Shown in pieces: positions 15,622 through 24,997 of a DNA stretch of 64,000 nucleotides (positions are counted from its first letter, which is position 1; each line of letters begins with the position of its first letter). The translations under genes were made by a program, and so were the position numbers. The notes beneath the pieces are model-generated. The model had not been told where the DNA came from. It ran no database searches and worked only from the letters and a program-made list of their open reading frames with translations. Source of the DNA: Flavobacteriales bacterium (lineage in GTDB: Bacteria; Bacteroidota; Bacteroidia; Flavobacteriales_E; Vicingaceae); the NCBI GenBank assembly GCA_015075325.1, contig JABTUP010000003.1:124001-188000 (forward strand), written 5' to 3'.

Positions 15622-18600
15622 ATGAAAAAACTAACCTTAATCATTTTTACTATTGTAGCAATGATATCCATCAGTCCGTTTGCAAACGGACAAAACAACG
15701 TATGGAGCTTGCCTCCGAATTATAAAATAGGAACTGTTATTGACCCCCTACCCAAGCCAACAGAGGCTAATCATATAGGTAGTGGATTTACAAACGATCC
15801 AACCGATCCTGAAGATGGCTATGATTGGCAAATACCAGAATATGGGCATAATGCGATGCAAGATGTAAATGGAGATTTATTGTTTTTTATCGTTGATGGT
15901 TATATTTACAACAAAGACGGTCATTTAATTTTTATAATAGAACAAGATTATAGCTACTACAGACCAGAACTCGCAGGTGCAAATGAATTACTAGTTTTAC
16001 CCGACCCTGAAGATTGTAATAAATATTATCTTTTTGGAGACCAACCTGTTGTTGTGCCAGGTTCAAATGCATGTTATCCGATGTGGGGTATGTTTGATTT
16101 ATCTGTCGCTGACCCCGTAAATTTAGGAGCTCAATGGATATATCCTCAGAGTATTTTAGGAATAATGCCATCTTCACCGCCATCTTATCATTTGTTTTAT
16201 AGAAACATACATCACAAATATGCTGCTACTCAAATTAGAACCGATAATAGTAGGTTGGTTTTTATAAATTCATTTAACGCTCTTCATGTTTATAAAATAG
16301 ACAATAATGGGCTATCATTTGTAAAAAGCCTTTATCCTATAGGAACTGAAAGTGCTAGTGAAATAATAAATAATAGATCTGAATTAGAAATTATTGAACT
16401 TACCAATTCAGCTAATCAGAAAATTTATCGAACTGCATATTCATTTTTAAACGATGATGGTGATTGGGTAATTATTAATTACGATATCGATTATAATTCG
16501 TTAAATATTGATAATAGCACAATAGAATACACATTATTGCCAACCCAAACAACACCAACTACAAAAGAAGCGTTACCTCATGGAATAGAATTTTCAGTAG
16601 ATGGAAATACACTTTACTTTACACACGAAACCAATAGTTTAAATACAAATCCAATTGAATATCATGTGATAGGTTCTGGAAACAACAATAAACAACCTCT
16701 ACTTGTTGCTAATGCACAAGATTTTCAGTTTACTCAAATTGAACTAGATAAAAATGGAGAAATGATGTTTGTTGGAGAACAAAGTAATGTAGGCAATAGA
16801 TTGGCTAAATTATCTAACACTAATTCTCCATCACCATCCAATTGGTTAGATTATTCACAATCTATAAGTTACAACTATTCTATTGCAGGAGGTAGCTTAA
16901 ATGGTAATCCAGCTAAGAAATTATATCTACTCCCCGACCAAATCGACGGAATGAATTACGCCGACCATTTTACTGCAAACACGGAGTGTTGTATAGAAAA
17001 CACGACGTTTAGCACCACCACCTATAGCAATGAACAAAGCGGCACACAAACTTGGACAACAAGCTCAAACCCATTTGGAAATGCCACCACCATAACCGTA
17101 AAAGACGAATTAATCATTAAAACAGGAGCAAACATAACTGCTACAGGCTTACGCTTTGAATTTGCCCCCGATGCCAAATTGGTAATAGAACAAGGAGCTA
17201 GATTTACTGCTAATAGTTGTATATTTACTGTAAACACCGAATGCGAAAACGCTCCCATGTGGAACGGAATTGAAGTTCATGGACCATCTGCCAACAAACA
17301 ATGGTTCGATGCAGGTCGGTTTATTGCAAACAGCTCTACCATTGAACACTCGTATTTAGGAGTACATAATTTTGCAACTGTAAAAAGCGGCACACCGGGC
17401 GTATTTTGGGAAGATTACACTTTTAAAAGAGGGGGAGTAATACAAGCTACCAATACCACGTTTAAAAACAACCATAGAGGAACCGTATTCTTTGGCTTTC
17501 AGAATAAAAGTATTTTAAATTTACCAATAAATGACGAATCGAAATTTGACAATTGTATATTTCAAACCAGTACCCAATTAAACAAACCCAGCCTAACACC
17601 AACAGTAATTATGGCTCACCTATTTGATGTACAAGGAGTAAACTTTTACGGTTGCGATTTTAAAAATACTGCAAGTTATGCTGCAATACCTTATATTGAC
17701 AGAGGTATGGGTATCTCTGCCAACAATTGTTTAATAACCGTAACCAAAAAATGTAATGTTGTAAATTGTACAAATCCAGATAAAGGAAACTTTATAAACT
17801 TATTAAGAGGAATAGAATCGATTGCAACGTCAACCAAAACAACAGAGGTTAGTTATACCAATTTTTACAACAATTGGAGAAGCATTTATTTAGAAGAAGT
17901 TGATTTAGCAAAAATAACCCAAAACTATGTTAATGTTGGAGCAGATAGCTACTGGGGTAGTTCTTATGGATTATACCTCAACACTTGTGATGGATATACT
18001 GTTGAAAACAACACGTTTAATACCAACACCACCACACAAAACGGTTATGTTGGAGTGTATGTGCTCAACTCAGGAACTGAAAACAATGAAATTTACAGAA
18101 ATACTTTTGACAAGTTTTACATTGGCTCACAAGCTGTAGATGTAAATGGAAATGGAGTGTTTGGCTCTGGTTCAAAAGGATTAGAATTTAGATGTAATAC
18201 CTATATCAATGGTAGAGACCATGATATCTTAATTTCAAGCGGTTCTATTAATCAAACGCACGGTACTTGCGTAAGTGCAACCAGTCCATCAAATAATAGA
18301 TTCTCATACACAACCCAGTATGGCGATTTTTGGCAGGTAGATTTAACTAAAAACATAAGTTACCAATTTAGCCAACCAAATGGATATAACTTAGCGCCTA
18401 GAAACTACCCTATTGCAACTCATTACAACAATGCAAACACCTTTCCAACCATTTGTGGTAGCTATAATTTTAACCCATCAACAAGTTGTCCTGATAGAAT
18501 AAATACAGGCGGAGGAAGTTCGAGCATGAGTTTTGGTGGCAGCTCAACCAATTTAATGATCGAAATGGAAGCCAATCAAGTGGTAATTGAAGATTTGGAA

Positions 18601-19386
18601 GATGAATTAGCTCAAATGAATACAAACGACACCACTGCAATTAAAGAGAAAAAAGAAACCATTGCCTACTTTAAAAATCAAAAAGAAAAAGCAAAAAATA
18701 ATTTATTGCAACATTATTTATTAAGCGAAGATGTAGAAAATCGTTTTGAAGAGATGCTGCCAATTATTGAAAAAGAGGCAAATCCTCACAAAAAAATGAG
18801 ATTTTACCTTGCTGCTAAAAAATTCGATAAAGCACAAGAATTGCTTGATAAGGTAGCAAACAAAAAAACATTTGGCTCATTTATCAAATTATACAGCAGT
18901 TTATTAGCATTAGAGCAAAGTGCTAATTTTGATGAAGAATTAAGAACCAATGCAACTTTGCTTCAAAAAATTACCGAACTTGCTGATGCAACAGATGATT
19001 CTTACGAAAAATCATTTGCAAAAACAATATTAAAAAGAGCAGGCTTAAGAAACGATTTAGAAACTATTGAAATGATAAACCTAAGCTCAGCAAGATTGAT
19101 GAATCACAATGAAGAAACCCAAAACTCAACATTCATCACCCAACACTCTATAGCTGTTTTCCCAAACCCAACAAGTGGAGAGGTTAACATTACTCATAAC
19201 CTAAACTTAGAAAATGGTAAAGTAAACTTTAAAGTTTACAACATGTTAGGAGTTGAAGTGTTAAACGAAAATTTAACGTCAACCAACAACGAGGTGCAAC
19301 TTAACAACCTAAAATCGGGTATTTATTTTTACACCATTACTCAAAATAACCAAACCATTAAAACGGATAAGTTAATGGTGAAGTAG
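15622..19386 (+). CDS. large beta-helix surface protein with T9SS type A sorting domain
   Basis: A 1254-residue secreted protein. Signal peptide 1-24 (FANGQ). Residues 25-450 form an N-terminal region of the lactonase/beta-propeller type with recurring INSFNALHVYKID and FSVDGNTLYFTHE stretches. Residues about 455-990 read as a right-handed parallel beta helix (EFAPDAKLVIEQGARFTANS, YTVENNTFNTNTTT, NNEIYRNTFDKF). Residues 1015-1160 are helical and coiled-coil-like (EANQVVIEDLEDELAQM and onward). The type A sorting tail starts near 1177 (IAVFPNPTSGE). Beta helices of this kind serve in adhesins and polysaccharide lyases; no catalytic site can be read. It stands alone between a long promoter region and a strong terminator. 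Confidence 0.85.
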   Translation: MKKLTLIIFTIVAMISISPFANGQNNVWSLPPNYKIGTVIDPLPKPTEANHIGSGFTNDPTDPEDGYDWQIPEYGHNAMQDVNGDLLFFIVDGYIYNKDGHLIFIIEQDYSYYRPELAGANELLVLPDPEDCNKYYLFGDQPVVVPGSNACYPMWGMFDLSVADPVNLGAQWIYPQSILGIMPSSPPSYHLFYRNIHHKYAATQIRTDNSRLVFINSFNALHVYKIDNNGLSFVKSLYPIGTESASEIINNRSELEIIELTNSANQKIYRTAYSFLNDDGDWVIINYDIDYNSLNIDNSTIEYTLLPTQTTPTTKEALPHGIEFSVDGNTLYFTHETNSLNTNPIEYHVIGSGNNNKQPLLVANAQDFQFTQIELDKNGEMMFVGEQSNVGNRLAKLSNTNSPSPSNWLDYSQSISYNYSIAGGSLNGNPAKKLYLLPDQIDGMNYADHFTANTECCIENTTFSTTTYSNEQSGTQTWTTSSNPFGNATTITVKDELIIKTGANITATGLRFEFAPDAKLVIEQGARFTANSCIFTVNTECENAPMWNGIEVHGPSANKQWFDAGRFIANSSTIEHSYLGVHNFATVKSGTPGVFWEDYTFKRGGVIQATNTTFKNNHRGTVFFGFQNKSILNLPINDESKFDNCIFQTSTQLNKPSLTPTVIMAHLFDVQGVNFYGCDFKNTASYAAIPYIDRGMGISANNCLITVTKKCNVVNCTNPDKGNFINLLRGIESIATSTKTTEVSYTNFYNNWRSIYLEEVDLAKITQNYVNVGADSYWGSSYGLYLNTCDGYTVENNTFNTNTTTQNGYVGVYVLNSGTENNEIYRNTFDKFYIGSQAVDVNGNGVFGSGSKGLEFRCNTYINGRDHDILISSGSINQTHGTCVSATSPSNNRFSYTTQYGDFWQVDLTKNISYQFSQPNGYNLAPRNYPIATHYNNANTFPTICGSYNFNPSTSCPDRINTGGGSSSMSFGGSSTNLMIEMEANQVVIEDLEDELAQMNTNDTTAIKEKKETIAYFKNQKEKAKNNLLQHYLLSEDVENRFEEMLPIIEKEANPHKKMRFYLAAKKFDKAQELLDKVANKKTFGSFIKLYSSLLALEQSANFDEELRTNATLLQKITELADATDDSYEKSFAKTILKRAGLRNDLETIEMINLSSARLMNHNEETQNSTFITQHSIAVFPNPTSGEVNITHNLNLENGKVNFKVYNMLGVEVLNENLTSTNNEVQLNNLKSGIYFYTITQNNQTIKTDKLMVK

Positions 19387-19411
19387 AGGAAAATTAAATC
19401 TTACTAGTTTT

Positions 19412-19446
19412 GAAGCCGAATAATTTATTGTTCGGCTTCTTTTTGT
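19412..19446 (+). terminator. rho-independent terminator after the beta-helix protein gene
   Basis: Perfect 9-bp stem GAAGCCGAA (19412-19420) and TTCGGCTTC (19431-19439), 10-base loop, followed by TTTTTTG. It lies 26 bp past the stop codon. Confidence 0.93.
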
Positions 19447-19520
19447 TACTCAACTTTCTTTTTTATACAACTATTTGTTAATTTCACGCGTCTTTTTTCG
19501 ACAAAGCTAAACGAATAGAT

Positions 19521-21035
19521 TTGAACATTTACAATCAAAAACAACGGTGGAAATTATTTTTAGCAGCCCTTGCATCGCTAATTGTAATTGCATCGCTTTG
19601 GTACACCAACATATTGGTTAAAAAAATTGCCGATGAAGAGCGAGTAAAAGTTCAATTGTGGGCAGAGGCTATTCAAAAAAAAGCCAAATTGGTAAACTAT
19701 ACCAGCGAATTGTTTGAAAAACTTTCCAGCGAAGAACGTAATAAAATTGAAATTTGGGCTGGAGCTAGCAAAAGATTAATTACTTCAGAAAACAACAACG
19801 ATATTTCGTTTTATTTAGAAATTATTTCGCGTAACACTAATATTCCTGTAATTGTTGTCGACGATAAAGACAATATTGTAAACCACAGAAATTTTGATGA
19901 AGAATTGATTAAAAATCCCGATTACTTAACAAAAGAATTTGAAGAAATTAAAAAGAAAAATCCACCAATCGATTTAGAAATTAAAATTTCTCGCAATTAC
20001 GTATTGAAACAGAAGCTTTATTACAAAGACTCAAAAATATTTTCGGAGTTAAAACTGGTGTTAGATGATTTAATAGAATCGTTTATTTCTGAAATAGTGA
20101 TTAATTCGGCTGCCGTTCCTGTAATTTATACCGACAGCACACAACAAAAAGTTATTGAGTACGGAAATTTAAATCCTGAAAAAGTAAAAAATCCTGATTA
20201 TTTACTAAAAACCATTGAAGAAATGCGTTTGCAAAACAAACCAATTGCGGTAAATATGGATAAAAATACCGTAAACTACATTTTTTATAAAGATTCTGAT
20301 TTGCTCACTCAACTTAAATACTACCCCTATTTTCAATTTTTTATTATAGGTTTGTTTTTACTTATTGCCTATTACTTGTTTAGTACATCTCGTAAAGTTG
20401 AACAAAATCAGGTTTGGGTTGGAATGGCAAAAGAAACCGCACATCAATTGGGAACACCGTTGTCGTCGTTAATGGCTTGGGTTGAATACTTAAAACTTAA
20501 AAATGTTGACGAAAACACTATTTTTGAACTTTCAAAAGACATTGAACGCTTAGAAACCATTACCGAAAGGTTTTCAAAAATTGGCTCAACTCCAAAACTA
20601 GAAAATGAAAATTTAGTCGAAGTTATTCAAAAAACAATTGATTATTTAAAGGTTCGAATTTCGAAAAATGTTGTCATAGAACTTCATTCACCATCAAACA
20701 GTTTGTTGGCAAAACTTAACCCATCGCTATTTAGTTGGGTACTCGAAAATATTATAAAAAACGCAGTAGATGCCATGAAAGGCGAAGGACAAATTACCAT
20801 TACCATAACCGATCAATCGCAATACGTTTATATTGACGTTGCTGATACCGGAACCGGAATACCACGAGCAAAACACAAAACCATTTTTGAGCCTGGTTAT
20901 ACCACCAAACAACGCGGATGGGGATTAGGGTTATCGTTGGTAAAACGTATTGTAGAAAATTATCATTCGGGAAAGATTTTTGTAAAACAATCGGACGCCA
21001 TGGGAACCACCTTTAGAATTGTGTTGAACAAGTAA
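19521..21035 (+). CDS. membrane sensor histidine kinase with duplicated sensor domain
   Basis: A 504-residue kinase. The start is TTG at 19521; no ATG lies upstream in frame and the MNIYNQKQRWK beginning fits the family. TM helices at 12-30 and 270-288 enclose a periplasmic region made of two related halves: 98-178 (IPVIVVDD, KNPDYL, YYKDSKIFSELK) and 190-268 (VPVIYTD, KNPDYL, FYKDSDLLTQLK). The cytosolic part has H308 in MAKETAHQLGTPLSSL, the N-box around N414, DTGTGIP at 442-448 and GWGLGLSL at 466-473. There is no HAMP and no neighbouring response regulator, so its partner is elsewhere. The signal sensed is unknown. Confidence 0.92.
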   Translation: MNIYNQKQRWKLFLAALASLIVIASLWYTNILVKKIADEERVKVQLWAEAIQKKAKLVNYTSELFEKLSSEERNKIEIWAGASKRLITSENNNDISFYLEIISRNTNIPVIVVDDKDNIVNHRNFDEELIKNPDYLTKEFEEIKKKNPPIDLEIKISRNYVLKQKLYYKDSKIFSELKLVLDDLIESFISEIVINSAAVPVIYTDSTQQKVIEYGNLNPEKVKNPDYLLKTIEEMRLQNKPIAVNMDKNTVNYIFYKDSDLLTQLKYYPYFQFFIIGLFLLIAYYLFSTSRKVEQNQVWVGMAKETAHQLGTPLSSLMAWVEYLKLKNVDENTIFELSKDIERLETITERFSKIGSTPKLENENLVEVIQKTIDYLKVRISKNVVIELHSPSNSLLAKLNPSLFSWVLENIIKNAVDAMKGEGQITITITDQSQYVYIDVADTGTGIPRAKHKTIFEPGYTTKQRGWGLGLSLVKRIVENYHSGKIFVKQSDAMGTTFRIVLNK

Positions 21036-21041
21036 TTGGTT

Positions 21042-21494
21042 TTAATTACAATTTGTTGTTCTTCTAGTATCCACAATAGAAATAATTTTCCAGCCGTTGT
21101 TTGTTTTCATTAACTGAAAAGAATTTACTCCGCAATGGATGAATTTATCATCGACAAAAAACTCATAGTTAGTCCAAGCATGAGCCAAAGCTCCATCTAT
21201 TTGAATATGGATTTTGATAATTTTTTCGTTCCAAACGCCATCGTGTGGTGTACCAACTGCTTTTGCAAATTCGCTTATTTGCTCTTCATGTAATTTGGTT
21301 TCACCCGTTTTGGTTGTAAACACCGTTTGCAGTGTTGCATCTTTGTAAAATACACTTTTAACCAAATTACTGTCGCTTGTTCTCATGCCATCAAACAATT
21401 GAGTTATTGTTTGGTTAATAGATAACGTATCGTTCTGAGCTTTTATGTTGTTTGAGAAAAGTATTATAATGAATAGTAATAGGAAATTTTTCAT
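21042..21494 (-). CDS. secreted NTF2-like (SnoaL/DUF4440-type) protein
   Basis: A 150-residue exported protein with signal peptide 1-19 (NNIKAQ) and one NTF2-like cone domain: an N-terminal helix (INQTITQLFDGMRTSDSNLV), then AHAWTNYEFFVDDKFIHCGV and the closing strand NGWKIISIVDTRR. Members of this fold act as small-molecule binders, isomerases or accessory domains, and many secreted Bacteroidota copies have no assigned role. The gene converges on the histidine kinase gene (6 bp apart) and follows a small secreted protein gene with the same direction. Confidence 0.8.
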   Translation of the reverse strand: MKNFLLLFIIILFSNNIKAQNDTLSINQTITQLFDGMRTSDSNLVKSVFYKDATLQTVFTTKTGETKLHEEQISEFAKAVGTPHDGVWNEKIIKIHIQIDGALAHAWTNYEFFVDDKFIHCGVNSFQLMKTNNGWKIISIVDTRRTTNCN

Positions 21495-21509
21495 AGTTAA
21501 AGTAGGATG

Positions 21510-21914
21510 TTAAGGATGAGTAATATTAAGATAATAACTTGTAATATTAAGTTTGTTTTTTCTGTCTATTCGGACAATGTTACTATTGTCAGTATGAAAA
21601 AAATATTTTCTACTTAATGAGATAAACCTTGAAATCTCATCACCAAAATCATCATATTGTATAAAACTTCTTTTTATGCGATATTTTTTATAGGTTGATA
21701 ATCCATCGAATTTATTATTAATAAATATAATTTCATACAGATTCTTATTTCCAATAATTATTTTTATATGATTATTTGTAACAGTGTCTATTAAGAAGTA
21801 TGTAGAATAAATTTCTTCCTGCTTTAATTTTGAATATTCAGGTATCTGAGAAAATACTAACGAAGGGTAGGCAAGTATTATAATTAATTTAATAGTCCAA
21901 ATTATTTTACCCAT
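21510..21914 (-). CDS. hypothetical secreted protein
   Basis: A 134-residue protein that I do not recognise. The ATG at 21914 (MGKIIWTIKLIIILA) is preferred over one 33 bases upstream because it gives a normal signal peptide ending LVFSQ and avoids overlap with the serine hydrolase gene. The mature part is beta-rich (HIKIIIGNKNLYEIIFINNK) with KYRIKRSFIQYDDFGDEISR. It sits 10 bp after the serine hydrolase gene and 15 bp before the NTF2-like gene, which suggests one transcript of three exported proteins. Confidence 0.6.
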   Translation of the reverse strand: MGKIIWTIKLIIILAYPSLVFSQIPEYSKLKQEEIYSTYFLIDTVTNNHIKIIIGNKNLYEIIFINNKFDGLSTYKKYRIKRSFIQYDDFGDEISRFISLSRKYFFHTDNSNIVRIDRKNKLNITSYYLNITHP

Positions 21915-21924
21915 GTTATAAAAT

Positions 21925-23073
21925 TTACTGCTCCAAAGCGAAATCAATATAAGTGTAAAGGTCGCTTGGGTTGTTGTTTACAAATTCTGTTGAGCGTTCG
22001 TGTCCTAGTCGAACAATTACCAATTTCTTATCGGGTATCACAATAGTGTATTGTCCTTTAATACCTCTAAAGAAGAAAATATCGAGGTCTTTGTAGTAAG
22101 TTGACCAAATTTGGTAGCCGTAATAATCAACCAAATTGCCGTTACCATCTTTTAAATAATAAGCTGGGCAAGTACTTTCCAAAATATAATCTTCAGAAAT
22201 GATGCGTTGGTTGTTCCATAAACCGTTGTTGAGGTAAAGCTGTCCAATTTTAGCAAAATCGCGAGCATTAGAGTAAAAACAGCAATAGGCTTTTTCTTTA
22301 CCTTCTTTTTTGTCGAGATTCCACAATGCTGGGTTAACCGCACCAATAGGTTTCCAAACTTTTTCGCTCATGTATTCCGAAATAGTTTGTCCAGTAACTT
22401 TTTGTAAAATAAAAGATAGAATAATGGTGTTTCCACCCAAGTAGCGAAAGGTTTCTCCGGGTGTTTCTGTAACAGTGTAATTCTCGTTTAATTTTTCGAT
22501 GTCTTTACCATAATATGCTTTTGCCATGTGTCCGAACGGATTGCCATAACTTTCGTCGAAATTTATTCCCGAACTCATGGTGAGTAAGTGCTTTATTGTT
22601 AACTCTGGGTGGTCGGAATACTGCGGTAAATAATTCATTACGGGGTCGTCCACACTGTTAATTTTGCCTTCATCTAAAGCAATTCCAATTAGTAAACCAA
22701 TATAGCTTTTTGCCATTGAAAACGAGTTGGTTAAGGAGTATTCGTTGTACTCATCCCAATATTCTTCGTAAATTATCGAATCGTTTTTAACAATTAAAAA
22801 TGCTGCTGGTTCTAATTTTTCAATTTCGGCAAGTAAATTTTTATTGGATTTTTTGTTGTAGTTGGTGCTAATGTTCCAGGGTTGTGGAGTTCCAACTTCA
22901 ACAGTTCTGTTTTCAAAAATATCATATTCATCAATGCTTGGGCCAGTTTTTCCAACCAAATAAGTAGTAGCAATGGCTTTAAAAAGGTGTTTGTTCCCAG
23001 TTAAGAAAATAATGGACGAAGCTGTGGCTAAAAATATAAGGAAGCCAACAAGTATTTTTTTTAGGGTTTTCAT
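21925..23073 (-). CDS. serine hydrolase, beta-lactamase class C/penicillin-binding-protein-like
   Basis: A 382-residue exported or membrane-anchored enzyme with an N-terminal hydrophobic segment (8-25). The SxxK motif is in SMAKSYIGLL (about residue 118-127), preceded by EEYWDEYNEYSLTNSF; the tyrosine motif is the variant FRYLGGN, and the third landmark is in the region FFRGIKGQYTIVIPD. The family includes esterases, D-aminopeptidases and PBP-like proteins, and resistance to beta-lactams should not be assumed. LTIKHLLTMSSGINF is typical of the group. It heads a likely three-gene unit of exported proteins. Confidence 0.88.
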   Translation of the reverse strand: MKTLKKILVGFLIFLATASSIIFLTGNKHLFKAIATTYLVGKTGPSIDEYDIFENRTVEVGTPQPWNISTNYNKKSNKNLLAEIEKLEPAAFLIVKNDSIIYEEYWDEYNEYSLTNSFSMAKSYIGLLIGIALDEGKINSVDDPVMNYLPQYSDHPELTIKHLLTMSSGINFDESYGNPFGHMAKAYYGKDIEKLNENYTVTETPGETFRYLGGNTIILSFILQKVTGQTISEYMSEKVWKPIGAVNPALWNLDKKEGKEKAYCCFYSNARDFAKIGQLYLNNGLWNNQRIISEDYILESTCPAYYLKDGNGNLVDYYGYQIWSTYYKDLDIFFFRGIKGQYTIVIPDKKLVIVRLGHERSTEFVNNNPSDLYTYIDFALEQ

Positions 23074-23137
23074 AAGTAATTGAAATAGTTTAAATCAAAC
23101 TAAAAGTACATAATTAAAACATTGACTCACTATTTTT

Positions 23138-23229
23138 TGACACTAATTACACGAAAAGTAGGTAAAACTTAATGTGTAACCCATTTTCACTAATTTAAAA
23201 ATGAAAACAAATTAGTGAAATTCGTGTCA
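23138..23229. repeat. intergenic palindromic repeat overlapping the lipB stop
   Basis: An inner perfect 12-bp inverted repeat TTTCACTAATTT (23185-23196) and AAATTAGTGAAA (23209-23220), enclosed by TGACAC...ACGAA (23138-23155) and TTCGTGTCA (23221-23229). The last arm supplies the lipB stop codon TGA (23227-23229 on the minus strand). The wording resembles the CACGAATT/CACTAATT intergenic repeats common in Bacteroidota. It may also serve as the lipB terminator. Confidence 0.65.
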
Positions 23230-23925
23230 TATTAACATAGTTTCGAACAAATTACAAAAGTGTTTTTTTAATTTTTCTTTTACTTCTTCTAGGTCAATCT
23301 CGCGGTTAAGCTCTTTCTGTAATGAAGTTACTTGCTTGTCGGTTATTCCGCAAGGCACAATGTTATTAAAGTAATCTAAATTGGCATTGATATTAAAAGC
23401 AAATCCGTGCATGGTTACCCAGCGACTGCAACGAACGCCCATCGCACAAATTTTACGTGCTTTTAGCGGATTGTCGGCATCTAACCAAACTCCAGTATAG
23501 CCTTCATATCTTCCTGCTTCAATTCCATATTCGGCTAAGGTTAAGATAATCATTTCCTCTAAAAAACGAAGGTATTTGTGTATATCGGTAAAGAAAAAAT
23601 CTAAATCTAAAATGGGGTAACCTACAATTTGTCCAGGTCCGTGATAGGTAATATCGCCTCCCCTATTAATTTTGTAATAGGTTGCTCCTTTTTGTTTGAG
23701 CATTGCTTCCGACAAAAGCAGGTGGGTTTCATCGCCACTTTTACCTAATGTGTAAACGTGTGGATGCTCACAAAAAAGTAAATAATTTTTTGTTGGAGTT
23801 ATTGTTTTGTCTGCTTTTCGGTTTTCAATTTTTGCATCAACATTGGCTTTAAAAAGCTCTTCTTGATAATCCCAAGCTTTTTTGTAGTCGATTAAACCTA
23901 AATCCTGAAAAAGTACTTGTGGCAT
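23227..23925 (-). CDS. lipB: lipoyl(octanoyl) transferase
   Basis: A 232-residue cytosolic enzyme that moves the octanoyl group from acyl carrier protein to lipoyl domains of 2-oxoacid dehydrogenases and the glycine cleavage H protein. The family signature RGGDITYHGPGQ is at 88-99, HGFAFN at 173-178, the invariant lysine in KICAMG is K158, and the acyl-accepting cysteine is C192 in PCGI. The length is typical for Bacteroidota. Its start overlaps the stop of the isomerase gene by one base, so the two are translationally coupled. The 3' end runs into a palindromic repeat. Confidence 0.95.
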   Translation of the reverse strand: MPQVLFQDLGLIDYKKAWDYQEELFKANVDAKIENRKADKTITPTKNYLLFCEHPHVYTLGKSGDETHLLLSEAMLKQKGATYYKINRGGDITYHGPGQIVGYPILDLDFFFTDIHKYLRFLEEMIILTLAEYGIEAGRYEGYTGVWLDADNPLKARKICAMGVRCSRWVTMHGFAFNINANLDYFNNIVPCGITDKQVTSLQKELNREIDLEEVKEKLKKHFCNLFETMLI

Positions 23926-24908
23926 TATATTTTCGACAACTCGTTTTTTAAATGAGTAATAACATCAACCTCTGTTACATCAATTCCTTTTTTTTCTGCC
24001 AAGAAATAAGAAATCCAATCGCCCAAGTGAATCAAATATAGCGATTGCTCTAATCTTGAAGCTCCTTTTGAGTAAACCTCTAGAATTGTTGAAGTGTATT
24101 TTTCAAAAACAGTTTTGTTTATTTCCATACGTTTTTGGGTACGGAAGTAATCGTCAGTATTTCTAAAAATAATAACGGCTAAATTGTCGTTTTTGGTAGT
24201 CCAGCCCACTAATTCATTGTGGTTCATTTCCGGAATAACATGATGCCAGCACAACATTTTAGCGTTTTCATTAATTTGCTGACGGAAACGAATGCTAACT
24301 CCTTCAAACCAAGCATCGGAATATATTACAGGAATTTTTCCAAATAATTTTTCGGTAATGATTTTTGCTTCGTCTTTAATCGCTGTTTCGTTATTGTCAA
24401 TATTTGCTATGCTTTTTGTAAAAGCATCTGCAAACGAATTTTTAATAACATTATAATGATGCAACAATTTAAATAATGGTGGTAGTGAAAAACCAAATGC
24501 TGCTCGCGGTGGATGACCTCCAGGTATGGAAATTAAATTATATCCTTTTGTTTTAGCAATTTCTTCTAATTTACCACCAGATGTTACACAAGCAATTTCA
24601 GCACCTTTTGCTTCTGCTAAAGCTAACATTTCTAATGTTTCTTCGGTATTTCCAGAATATGAACTGCAAATAACTAAGGTATTTTTATTTACAAAAGCTG
24701 GTATTTTATAATCTTTATTAATTACAATTGGAGTATTAGCATCATCGGCAACAATTTGTGAAACAACAGTTCCACCAATTCCTGAGCCACCAAGTCCGCA
24801 AATTAAAACCGATTGAATATTTTTATCTGTTTTTTTAAGGTTAGCTTTAGTTCCTATTTCAATAGATTCTGCTAAATGTTTGGTAAAATCTTCAATTAAT
24901 TTTTTCAT
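23925..24908 (-). CDS. bifunctional phosphoglucose/phosphomannose isomerase
   Basis: A 327-residue protein with two SIS folds. Landmarks are LICGLGGSGIGG near residue 40, the phosphosugar loop CSSYSGNTEETL near 85, GHPPRAAFGFSLPPLF near 130, and a C-terminal helix with SLYLIHLGDWISYF and the invariant Glu-Lys-rich ending. This layout matches the archaeal/Bacteroidota isomerase that interconverts fructose-6-phosphate with glucose-6-phosphate or mannose-6-phosphate. It is the first gene of a unit with lipB. It gives the cell mannose precursors for surface glycans, which fits the glycosyltransferase encoded divergently. Confidence 0.9.
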   Translation of the reverse strand: MKKLIEDFTKHLAESIEIGTKANLKKTDKNIQSVLICGLGGSGIGGTVVSQIVADDANTPIVINKDYKIPAFVNKNTLVICSSYSGNTEETLEMLALAEAKGAEIACVTSGGKLEEIAKTKGYNLISIPGGHPPRAAFGFSLPPLFKLLHHYNVIKNSFADAFTKSIANIDNNETAIKDEAKIITEKLFGKIPVIYSDAWFEGVSIRFRQQINENAKMLCWHHVIPEMNHNELVGWTTKNDNLAVIIFRNTDDYFRTQKRMEINKTVFEKYTSTILEVYSKGASRLEQSLYLIHLGDWISYFLAEKKGIDVTEVDVITHLKNELSKI

Positions 24909-24982
24909 TTTTTAATTATAGGTTTTTTGTCAAGTCGTAAAAGTAATAAAAACTAGCATTATACTCAATTCGTTTATATCAC

Positions 24983-24990
24983 TATATTTG
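24983..24990 (+). promoter_or_regulatory. possible Bacteroidota -7 promoter box
   Basis: TATATTTG fits the TAnnTTTG element used by the Bacteroidota primary sigma factor. It lies 7 bp before the ATG of the glycosyltransferase gene and would give a nearly leaderless transcript. The -33 element is not clear. Confidence 0.35.
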
Positions 24991-24997
24991 CTAATTC

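Noticed and set aside
21925-23073. Serine hydrolase as an antibiotic-resistance beta-lactamase
   Set aside because: The tyrosine motif is a variant and the family is dominated by esterases and peptidases; resistance cannot be inferred.
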